Made by a program: the position numbers and the translations under genes
The notes under the pieces: generated by a model
What the model was told of the DNA's origin: nothing
Databases searched by the model: none
What the model saw: the letters and a program-made list of their open reading frames with translations, nothing else
DNA from: DASXKD01 sp963707905
GTDB taxonomy: Bacteria; Actinomycetota; Actinomycetes; Streptosporangiales; Streptosporangiaceae
Reading direction: 5' to 3'
Assembly: GCA_963707905.1 (NCBI GenBank)
Contig: CAVPSA010000025.1
Location: 186,001-250,000 of the forward strand
DNA: 64,000 nucleotides
Shown: in pieces, positions 24,528-30,744 of the stretch
Layout of the letters: the number at the start of each line of letters is the position of its first letter
Numbering within the stretch: position 1 is the stretch's first letter

Positions 24528-26543
24528 ATGGCGTCCACGCGTAGGCGCGGAGCGCACGCTGCGGCTGCGCCCGATACCCCGAGCACCCCCGGTGGTGGCG
24601 TGGGTACGGCGGGCACCGGCGGCGCCGTGGGTGCTGTGGGCAGGCGGGTGAGCGGCTTCCGCGCCCGGCTGTCGCGCGTGCGGGTGATCATCGCCGTGCT
24701 GGTGCTTGGCTTCGTCACGATCGTGTTCACCGGCGGCTTGTGGTCCTCGCCCTCGGCCGAACCGACGGTGCAGCAGTTCCTGCTGGACTGGCAGCAGCAC
24801 TCCTACGCGGCGGCGGCCGCCCTCACCACGGGGAAGCCCTCGGCGGTGACCACCGAGCTGGCCAATGCCTATAGCGGGCTCGACGCGGCCGCGTTCTACC
24901 TGAACATGGGCGCGATCACGCAGGCGGGCGGCACCGCGACGGCCCACTTCACCGCGTCGGTGGACCTGGGGCAGGACGGGGCGCCGTGGATGTACACGGG
25001 GAACTTCACGCTGCAGCGGGTGGGCCCGTCCTGGAAGATCGTCTGGAGCCCGAGCGTGATCAACCCCGGCCTGCGCCGGGGGCTGCGCCTGGCGGTGATC
25101 TCCACCACCCGGCCCCGGATGCCGATCCTCGACGCCGAGGGCAGGCCCCTCCAGGTCAGGTCCACCGCGTACGTGCTCGGCGTGGTGCCGCGCAAGCTGA
25201 AGAACGCGACGGCGACCGTCGACGCTCTCTTCCGGGTCACCGGGATCGATCCGACCGAGATGCTCGGCTGGATCCGCGCCGCGCCGAGTGGGCGGTTCCT
25301 CGAACTGGTGACCTACAAGCCCGGCGCTTACCACAGGCTCGCCCGCCAGCTCGGGAAGGTTCCCGGCTTGATGCACCACAGGCAGCGGGTGCTCCTGTTC
25401 GACAGCATCGCCAAGGCCGTGGTCGGGTCGGTGGGCGCCGAAGCCTCCACCGCCCTGCGCAACGCCGGCATCGCTTACCGCCCCGGGGCCACCGTCGGCC
25501 TGTCCGGCCTGCAGTCGCGTTATCAGGCCTACCTGACCGGGACCCCGAAGACCGAGGTGGTCGCCGCGACCGCCCGTGGGCGCACGGTGCGGGTGCTGAA
25601 GACCTGGTCGGGCCGGGCCCCTGCCTCGGTGCAGACCACGATCGACGGCGGCGTCCAGCAGGCGGCGACGCGAGCCGTGACCGCCGCGCCGGGCTCGGCC
25701 GCGATCGTCGCGATGCAGGCATCCTCGGGGCGGATCCTGGCCGTGGCCGACCACAAGGCACCGGGGATGCCCGCGATCGACCCACTGGACGGGCAGTACT
25801 CACCAGGCGCGGCCTTCACGATCGTGTCCACCGAGGCGCTGCTGGCCAAGGGCGTGACCGTGAACACCCCCATCCCCTGCACCCCCGTCAACACGGTGGG
25901 CGGGCACAACTTCCGCAACGTGCCGCGCAGGTCCGGAGCGGACCAGGGTGCCACGCTCGGGGGAGACTTCGCCCAGTCCTGTGCCACCGCCTTCGCCGGC
26001 CTGTCCCTGCGGCTGAACATGGCGGATCTCAGCAAGGCGGCCGCCGGGTTCGGCTTCGGCCGGGCGTGGCAGTTGCCGCTGCGGGGGTTCTCCGGAACGG
26101 TCGGGACCGCCAACGGTGTCACCCAGCTTGCCGCCGCCGCCATCGGCCAGGGGAACGTCAAGGTGAGCCCGCTCACCATGGCGGACGTGGCCGCCCAGGT
26201 GGCCACCGGTACCTGGCATGAGCCGGCGCTGGTGACCCGGCCGCTCGACGCGCAGCAGTCCCGGCAGACCCCGTTCGCCACCGGCACCCTGGCCAGCCTC
26301 CGCAACCTCATGCGCGACGCCGTGCGTTCGGGTGCCGCACGGCGCGCGAACGTCACCGGGCAGTTGGTGTACGGCCAGGTAGGAACCACGCCGTTTGCCT
26401 CAGGGAAGCACCAGAGGTGGGCAACCTGGTTCGTCGGCTACCGCGGCGACGTCGCCTTTGCCGCCGTGGAGTTCACCGCGTCGCCCCAGGTGTCGGCCGC
26501 GTCGCTGGCGCGTAGTTTCCTGCTCTCGGCTCCGGTCCGCTGA
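24528..26543 (+). CDS. penicillin-binding-protein homologue lacking catalytic motifs
   Basis: A 671-residue envelope protein with the layout of class B PBPs of the PBP2a/MecA type. It has one membrane span (about residues 50-70), an NTF2-like MecA-N domain (75-190, TVQQFLLDWQQHSYAAAAAL), a dimerisation region and a transpeptidase domain (about 365-671). All three active-site motifs are lost. The SxxK box reads PGAAFT (Ala428, Thr431 in place of Ser, Lys). SxN reads Ser484-Cys-Ala486. KTG reads Gln617-Val-Gly619. The fold landmarks around them are kept (GQYSP, AQSCATAF, YGQVGTTPFA). It should therefore be an inactive scaffold or sensor, not a transpeptidase. It follows smpB by 14 nt and sits before the tmRNA gene. 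Confidence 0.85.
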   Translation: MASTRRRGAHAAAAPDTPSTPGGGVGTAGTGGAVGAVGRRVSGFRARLSRVRVIIAVLVLGFVTIVFTGGLWSSPSAEPTVQQFLLDWQQHSYAAAAALTTGKPSAVTTELANAYSGLDAAAFYLNMGAITQAGGTATAHFTASVDLGQDGAPWMYTGNFTLQRVGPSWKIVWSPSVINPGLRRGLRLAVISTTRPRMPILDAEGRPLQVRSTAYVLGVVPRKLKNATATVDALFRVTGIDPTEMLGWIRAAPSGRFLELVTYKPGAYHRLARQLGKVPGLMHHRQRVLLFDSIAKAVVGSVGAEASTALRNAGIAYRPGATVGLSGLQSRYQAYLTGTPKTEVVAATARGRTVRVLKTWSGRAPASVQTTIDGGVQQAATRAVTAAPGSAAIVAMQASSGRILAVADHKAPGMPAIDPLDGQYSPGAAFTIVSTEALLAKGVTVNTPIPCTPVNTVGGHNFRNVPRRSGADQGATLGGDFAQSCATAFAGLSLRLNMADLSKAAAGFGFGRAWQLPLRGFSGTVGTANGVTQLAAAAIGQGNVKVSPLTMADVAAQVATGTWHEPALVTRPLDAQQSRQTPFATGTLASLRNLMRDAVRSGAARRANVTGQLVYGQVGTTPFASGKHQRWATWFVGYRGDVAFAAVEFTASPQVSAASLARSFLLSAPVR

Positions 26544-26666
26544 GGGCGGGCCGCGGAAACTCATCCAATTTTTTTCACTCCGAGCAACCATTCGGTTACC
26601 AAGCGGCGTCTTATCAAGTGACTGGGTGCCGCTTGGGGGGTTGCGGCCCAGTCGTCGTGATGAGAA

Positions 26667-26693
26667 CCGGGCCTCATCTCGGGGGAGGCCCGG
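26667..26693. terminator. hairpin after the ftsEX-smpB-PBP operon
   Basis: CCGGGCCT (26667-26674) pairs exactly with AGGCCCGG (26686-26693) around an 11-nt loop. It lies 123 bp after the PBP-homologue stop and lacks a U-run, as is common in high-GC genomes. A terminator role is inferred. Confidence 0.5.
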
Positions 26694-26722
26694 GCGTTGA
26701 CCGGCCCCGACCCTGCCGGTCA

Positions 26723-26766
26723 GCCCCCGTGGGTGCGTTTCGGCCACCGCCAGTGCCCACGGGGGC
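26723..26766. terminator. strong 11-bp inverted repeat before tmRNA
   Basis: GCCCCCGTGGG (26723-26733) and CCCACGGGGGC (26756-26766) are perfect complements separated by 22 nt. It could be a second terminator insulating ssrA, or a processing signal. Confidence 0.5.
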
Positions 26767-26769
26767 ATT

Positions 26770-26811
26770 CTCATGTCCTGGCAGCGCAGGCTCATGTCCT
26801 GGCAGCGCAGG
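26770..26811. repeat. 21-bp tandem duplication
   Basis: CTCATGTCCTGGCAGCGCAG plus one G is present twice head to tail, with no mismatch. It lies upstream of the tmRNA promoter; function unknown. Confidence 0.85.
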
Positions 26812-26925
26812 GAATCCCGGTTGGCCGCCGCGTGTTGAGGCTGTAGCGTGAACAAGTAGGTGAAGGCTGGGATCCACCGCAGTTCGAAGCACCGTGGTCC
26901 CAGGGCTCACCAGACAACTCAACAT

Positions 26926-27293
26926 GGGGGTGACAGGCTTCGACTTCGGTAGTTGATTCAGGGGAAGCGGGCCGAGGACGGCGGACATAACCTCGTAAAA
27001 CCTGTGACCGCACCTTAATAAGTGCCAATGTTAAGCGCACTCACCTCGCCCTCGCGGCCTAACGCGAGTTAGAGGTTGTCAGCCCGGGAGCGCCTCCGGC
27101 CCGGTGTCTGGCATCAGCTAGGAGGATCCACCGCTCATCCCGGTCGCGGGGATAAGCGGGACATCTAACAGCGACTGAGCCCGGCGGCGGCTCGCCTGCG
27201 AGACCGCCGGGGCTGAGAAAACCACAGCAGGCTGCGCCCGGAGAAGCCCTGGTGATGTACCGAAGGACGCGGGTTCGATTCCCGCCACCTCCA
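26926..27293 (+). ncRNA. ssrA: transfer-messenger RNA (tmRNA)
   Basis: The RNA rescues stalled ribosomes together with SmpB. The 5' end GGGGGUG pairs with CACCUCC at 27286-27292 as the acceptor stem (one G-U). The 5' segment continues with the hallmark UGACAGGCUUCGAC, and the 3' end has the T-loop GGGUUCGAUUCCC. The messenger part reads from GCC at 27024 to UAA at 27060-27062 and encodes the tag ANVKRTHLALAA, ending in the conserved ALAA recognised by ClpXP-type proteases. CCA is not encoded after the discriminator A at 27293. Confidence 0.95.
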
Positions 27294-27478
27294 AGAGTGC
27301 TCAGGGGACACCGTGAGCATTGTTGGAGGTGTCCATGTGCTCCGCATACCTGGCAAGGATCTCGCGTGCCCATGCGACAGCATCGGACCCCACCGAGATC
27401 GATCCGCGGGGCTGGCTGCCCGCCTGCGCCGAGTTCCTCGACGCACCGGCAATCCAGTAATCGAAATCCCTGGTCGCG

Positions 27479-27852
27479 CTATCTCCGCACTGGGTCCACC
27501 GTCGGCCGCTGCCCGGTGACCGGTTCCTGCGAGGCCGGTTCCGGCGCCGGGAGCGCGGCCTCCCGCGCCCGGCCACGGGACACCGCCACGCCGGCCAGGC
27601 ACAGCGCCCCGCCCAGGTAGGCCAGCGGCCGTGGTGTCTCGCCGAGGAACGCCCAGGACATCAGCACGACGATGGCAGGCACGACGTAGGTGGTCGCGCC
27701 CATCCGGCCAGCAGCCGGCCCAGGGCCAGCGCGCCCGGGTCGAAGTACCGCCCCGCGTCTCTGATCGCCACGAACGCCGACGCCCAGGCCAGCACCGTGA
27801 CCGACACCGCGGCCAGCACCCGCCGGTCCAGGGTTTTGCCGCCATGGCTCAC
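27479..27852 (-). pseudogene. EamA/DMT transporter remnant with internal deletion
   Basis: Two pieces of a drug/metabolite transporter are joined. From 27852 the N-terminal piece reads VLAAVSVTVLAWASAFVAIRDAGRYF...ALGRLLAG, the first EamA span. After about 27703 another frame gives MGATTYVVPAIVVLMSWAFLGETPRPLAYLGGALCLAGVAVSR, the last EamA spans and usual C-terminus. Together they make about 120 codons where the family has about 300, so roughly 180 codons are deleted and the join is out of frame. It is non-functional as read. It ends 9 nt before the MFS gene on the same strand. Confidence 0.75.
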
Positions 27853-27861
27853 GAGCTGACC

Positions 27862-29127
27862 CTAGGCGCGGGACTGTTCAGTCGCGAACGAAATATTGGT
27901 GCGGCGGGCCCAGCCGTTCCGCAACCGCCACACCAGCACGGCGGTGACGGCGCAGCCCAGGACGCCGGCCAGCAGGTAGATCTGCCGCGGATCCAGCACC
28001 GCTGCCAGTGCGCCACCGGCCGCGAGCGAGCCCACCGAGGCCGTATTGAGGACGGCCCCCATCGCCGCCGCCACGCGGCCGCGCATCCGTTCCTCGGTGC
28101 GCGTCGTCACCAGCGTGGCCACGCACACGTTCACCATTCCGTTGCCCACTCCGGCGAGCACGCTCAGCGGGACGAGCACGAGCACCGCTGGCGCGGCGCC
28201 GTAACCCACCATGGCCAGCGACATCATGGCCGCCCCTGCGGCCACCGCCCGTGCGCGCCCCGCGTCGGTGGTGACCCGCCCGCAGGCCAGCACACCACCG
28301 GCGAGCCCGATCATCGTGATCGCCTCCAGGCCGCCGTACCACGCGGCGCTGGCGTGCATTGTCTCCCGGACGAGAAACACACCGACGACGTTGACCATCA
28401 GGCCGAGCAGCACGAACGCGGCCAGCCCGGCGATCAGCGGTGCCAGCAGCGGATCCCGGCGCAGCGCCGCCCAGCCGCCCGCCCGCTCCGGCCCGGCGGA
28501 GCCGTGCGCCGGGGCAGCACCGTGCGCCCGGGCGGCACCGTGCGCCCGGGTTCCGCCGCGCCGGGTCCGGACGGCCAGGGCGGCGACGGCCATCGCACCG
28601 AACGTGACTGCGTCCAGTGCCAGCGGCACTCCGGTGCCGAACGCCCCGGCCAGGATCCCGGCCACGGCCGGCGCGAGGATGAGGCTGCACGTGAACGCGG
28701 TCTGCTGGAGCGCCGTGGCCGCGGCGATGTTCTCCTCCCCGGCCACCCGGGGGATCAGCGCCTGCCACGTCGCCTGGGAGAAGGCCGCGCCCGTACCGAG
28801 CAGCGCGACCAGAGCGATCATCGCCACCGCCTGGCGGGTGAAGATCAGCGGCACGCAGCAGCAGGCCTGCGCTACCGAGGCGGTCACCAGCACGCGCCGC
28901 GAATCCATCGAGTCGGCCACCCGCCCGGCCGGCCGGGCCGCCGCGATCATCGGGACCAGGCCGGCCGCGAGCAGCACAGCGACCAGGTAGGGGCGCGCCC
29001 CGGCCGACTGCAGGCGCAGCGTCAGCGCCACGATCGCCACTTCGTCGCCGAACCGGGAGGCGCAGCGCCCGGCGACGGAAACCAGGAAGTCACGGTTGCG
29101 GGCCACCGGCCGGAAAGTGTTAAGCAT
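27862..29127 (-). CDS. MFS transporter (EntS-like exporter branch)
   Basis: A 421-residue major-facilitator protein with about 12 predicted spans. It opens FRPVARNRDFLVSVAGRCASRFGDEVAIVAL, typical of the MFS_3 group that exports siderophores and drugs. The A-loop is RVADSMDSRRVLV. The central loop is expanded by an Arg-Ala-His-Gly repeat (TRAHGAARAHGAAPAHGSA). It is divergent from an ArsR-type regulator and its ATG lies inside a palindrome, so repression by that regulator is likely. There is no ribosome binding site; a TACTAT box sits 7 nt upstream, consistent with a leaderless transcript. Confidence 0.85.
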   Translation of the reverse strand: MLNTFRPVARNRDFLVSVAGRCASRFGDEVAIVALTLRLQSAGARPYLVAVLLAAGLVPMIAAARPAGRVADSMDSRRVLVTASVAQACCCVPLIFTRQAVAMIALVALLGTGAAFSQATWQALIPRVAGEENIAAATALQQTAFTCSLILAPAVAGILAGAFGTGVPLALDAVTFGAMAVAALAVRTRRGGTRAHGAARAHGAAPAHGSAGPERAGGWAALRRDPLLAPLIAGLAAFVLLGLMVNVVGVFLVRETMHASAAWYGGLEAITMIGLAGGVLACGRVTTDAGRARAVAAGAAMMSLAMVGYGAAPAVLVLVPLSVLAGVGNGMVNVCVATLVTTRTEERMRGRVAAAMGAVLNTASVGSLAAGGALAAVLDPRQIYLLAGVLGCAVTAVLVWRLRNGWARRTNISFATEQSRA

Positions 29128-29150
29128 ATACTAAATAGTATTTGCTTAAC
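29119..29150. promoter_or_regulatory. 32-bp palindromic operator between MFS and ArsR genes
   Basis: Left arm GTTAAGCATATACTA (29119-29133) and right arm TAGTATTTGCTTAAC (29136-29150) are inverted copies with one mismatch in 15, separated by AA. It covers the MFS start codon and -10 box and lies just upstream of the regulator promoter, so one bound dimer could shut off both genes. Confidence 0.8.
29135..29140 (-). promoter_or_regulatory. -10 box TACTAT for the MFS gene
   Basis: Read on the minus strand, TACTAT ends 7 nt before ATG 29127, inside the operator. The spacing suits a leaderless transcript. Confidence 0.5.
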
Positions 29151-29167
29151 ATCTTCTTGTCCAGCGG

Positions 29168-29173
29168 TAGGAT
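29168..29173 (+). promoter_or_regulatory. -10 box TAGGAT for the ArsR-type gene
   Basis: TAGGAT, a near-ideal streptomycete -10 sequence, ends 6 nt before ATG 29180, again leaderless. Confidence 0.5.
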
Positions 29174-29179
29174 CACGGC

Positions 29180-29749
29180 ATGTCAACGGAGCAGGACGGC
29201 AGGATCGTCTTGTCGGACCCCAGGGCGATCCGCGCGCTCGCGCACCCGGCGCGGCTGGCCATCATCGAGGCGCTGCTCCCTGGCGACGAACTGACCGCGA
29301 CCGAGTGCGCCTCGCTCACCGGCCTGTCCCCGAGCGCGACGAGCTACCACCTCAAGGCGCTGGAGCGCTGGGGCATCGTGGCGGCCGGGCATCCCCGCGC
29401 AGACGGCAGGGACCGTCCCTGGAAGGCCCGGGGCCGCTCCATCGAGGTGAGTTCCGACGCGCCGCGCACCGTGCTGGCCGAGACCGCGGTGCTCGAGTTG
29501 TTCCTTGACCGCAACCGGGCCCTGGCCACCGAGTTCCTTGCGCATCAGGCCGACGAGCCGGCGCAGTGGCGGGACACCATGGAACTCGGCAACGGCGACT
29601 ACTGGCTGACCGCCGGGGAACTCGAGGAAGTATCAGCAGCGCTACGACGCGTCCTCGAACCGTACGAGCAACGCCGGCGTGGTTCCGGGCCGGACGGGAG
29701 CCGGCGGGTGCGGATAGCGCGCCTCATCGTGCCGCGCGCCGGCTCGTGA
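29180..29749 (+). CDS. ArsR-type winged-helix transcriptional regulator
   Basis: A 189-residue protein. Residues 12-85 form an ArsR/HTH_20 winged helix: DPRAIRALAHPARLAIIEALL, recognition helix LTGLSPSATSYHLKALERWGIV and wing RADGRDRPWKARGRS. The C-terminal 100 residues are helical (LELFLDRNRALATEFL) and lack the metal-binding Cys box of true metal sensors, so a small-molecule ligand is more likely. It is divergent from the MFS exporter across a 32-bp palindrome, the usual layout for a self-regulated efflux pair. Its stop is immediately followed by the stop of the convergent gene. Confidence 0.88.
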   Translation: MSTEQDGRIVLSDPRAIRALAHPARLAIIEALLPGDELTATECASLTGLSPSATSYHLKALERWGIVAAGHPRADGRDRPWKARGRSIEVSSDAPRTVLAETAVLELFLDRNRALATEFLAHQADEPAQWRDTMELGNGDYWLTAGELEEVSAALRRVLEPYEQRRRGSGPDGSRRVRIARLIVPRAGS

Positions 29750-30073
29750 TCACGGTGTCCCGGGCGGGCCGAGTCCGGCGAGGCGGCACTGCGGGCGGGT
29801 CAGCAGATCCAGCTTGCTGTGATGGGCGAACGCACTGCGGCACATGGCCCGGGCCGCGGCGCCGCACTGGTGCAGCACCGCGCCGCCGGTGCTGCTCGGC
29901 GCCACCACGTTGACGCACCCGTGGCTGGACCGCCCATAACTGCCTGGGCTCAGGGCCGCCCAGGCACCGGCGCCGGCCACCAGGACGATCAGCAGCCCGC
30001 CCACGATCGCGAACACCCGCTTCTGGCGGGGGGTGAGCGATTCCCCCCGCGGATTGGGCTGCCGGCCTCTCAT
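29750..30073 (-). CDS. small membrane-anchored protein with conserved cysteines
   Basis: A 107-residue protein: basic N-terminus (MRGRQPNPRGESLTPRQKR), one membrane segment (VFAIVGGLLIVLVAGAGAWAAL), then about 65 outer residues with four Cys (HGCVNV, HQCGAAARAMC, RPQCRLA) that could form two disulfides. No family is recognised. A TATGCT box 8 nt before ATG 30073 suggests leaderless expression. A double operator-like site lies further upstream. It converges on the ArsR-type gene with no spacer. Confidence 0.65.
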   Translation of the reverse strand: MRGRQPNPRGESLTPRQKRVFAIVGGLLIVLVAGAGAWAALSPGSYGRSSHGCVNVVAPSSTGGAVLHQCGAAARAMCRSAFAHHSKLDLLTRPQCRLAGLGPPGTP

Positions 30074-30081
30074 GCCGGTCA

Positions 30082-30087
30082 AGCATA
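30082..30087 (-). promoter_or_regulatory. -10 box TATGCT for the small anchored protein
   Basis: On the minus strand TATGCT ends 8 nt before ATG 30073. The operator-like pair at 30103-30131 would cover the matching -35 region. Confidence 0.4.
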
Positions 30088-30102
30088 GGGAGCGGATAGA
30101 TT

Positions 30103-30131
30103 CTACGATCTCGTATATGACGATTTCGTAG
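30103..30131. promoter_or_regulatory. paired ACGATYTCGTA operator-like sites
   Basis: TACGATCTCGTA (30104-30115), itself a palindrome, is followed 3 nt later by GACGATTTCGTA (30119-30130). The pair is also symmetric as a whole (CTACGA...TCGTAG). The AT-rich block stands out from the GC-rich surroundings and lies upstream of the small anchored protein. The cognate regulator is unknown. Confidence 0.55.
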
Positions 30132-30150
30132 CAGTGGCGCGCGGCCCGGG

Positions 30151-30744
30151 TCAGCGCAGGGCGGTCCAGGCCGCGTACCCGCCAAGCCCAGCCAGCAGTA
30201 CCGCGGTGCCGATCCGGATGGCGACCGCGTCGATGACGCTGCCCAGCCACCGGCCGCCGGTGACGGCGATCGCGGAGACCGTCCACAGGGCCAGGATGGC
30301 GCCGGCCGCGACCGACAGCGGGGCACGGTAGTGCGCGGCCAGGTTGGCCGTCAGCAACTGGGTCAGGTCACCCCATTCGGCGGCGAAGATGACGGCGAAG
30401 GCCGTGGCCGCGGTCCGGCCCGGCCGGGCCGGCGGCACCGGAGGCGGCTCGGGGTGACCCTTGCGCCGGTGTTCCCTGATGGCATCGAGGACCGCGAGGC
30501 CGGCGCCGACCAGGAAGATCACCGCCACCACGGCATCCACGACCTGCGGTGCGAGCAGGTGGAACACGACGGTTCCCAGGGTGGTGGCGATCACCACGTG
30601 CACGACGAAGGCCCCGGCGGATCCGAGCCAGACCGCGAACGGGTGCCCGCGGGTGGACATCACCAGCGAGGCGACCATGGTCTTGTCGGGCAGTTCTCCG
30701 ATGAAGATGACTGCGAATACCGCGCCGATGACGGCCGGGTTCAC
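30151..30744 (-). CDS. TMEM165/GDT1 family (UPF0016) cation exporter
   Basis: A 197-residue membrane protein with six expected spans in two repeats. Each repeat carries the family signature E-x-G-D/E-x-x-T in variant form: GELPDKTMVASLVM near residue 17 and AEWGDLTQLLTANLA near residue 124. The bacterial members studied (MneA, Mnx) export Mn2+. The first repeat reads ELPDKT where EIGDKT is usual, so Gly is replaced by Pro after Leu. GTG 30744 overlaps the stop of the S9 peptidase gene (GTGA), so the two are coupled. Confidence 0.85.
   Translation of the reverse strand: MNPAVIGAVFAVIFIGELPDKTMVASLVMSTRGHPFAVWLGSAGAFVVHVVIATTLGTVVFHLLAPQVVDAVVAVIFLVGAGLAVLDAIREHRRKGHPEPPPVPPARPGRTAATAFAVIFAAEWGDLTQLLTANLAAHYRAPLSVAAGAILALWTVSAIAVTGGRWLGSVIDAVAIRIGTAVLLAGLGGYAAWTALR

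Larger units (their letters stand above)
26544..26925. other. 382-bp non-coding region between PBP homologue and tmRNA
   Basis: No convincing gene is present. It holds two hairpins (26667-26693 and 26723-26766), a 21-bp tandem duplication (26770-26811) and the tmRNA promoter region. A possible -35 TTGAGG at about 26836 is followed 16 nt later by TAGGTG. Confidence 0.6.

Noticed and set aside
27301..27576. A minus-strand frame ending ARYAEHMDTSNNAHGVP just after tmRNA
   Set aside because: The last 60 codons look protein-like, but there is no start, no family and only moderate GC at third positions. It may be a gene fragment; it is mentioned only as possible decayed DNA.
27871..27882. GACTGTTCAGTC, resembling the regulon palindrome
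   Set aside because: It lies inside the 3' end of the MFS gene and its half-sites are four bases closer than in the five promoter sites.
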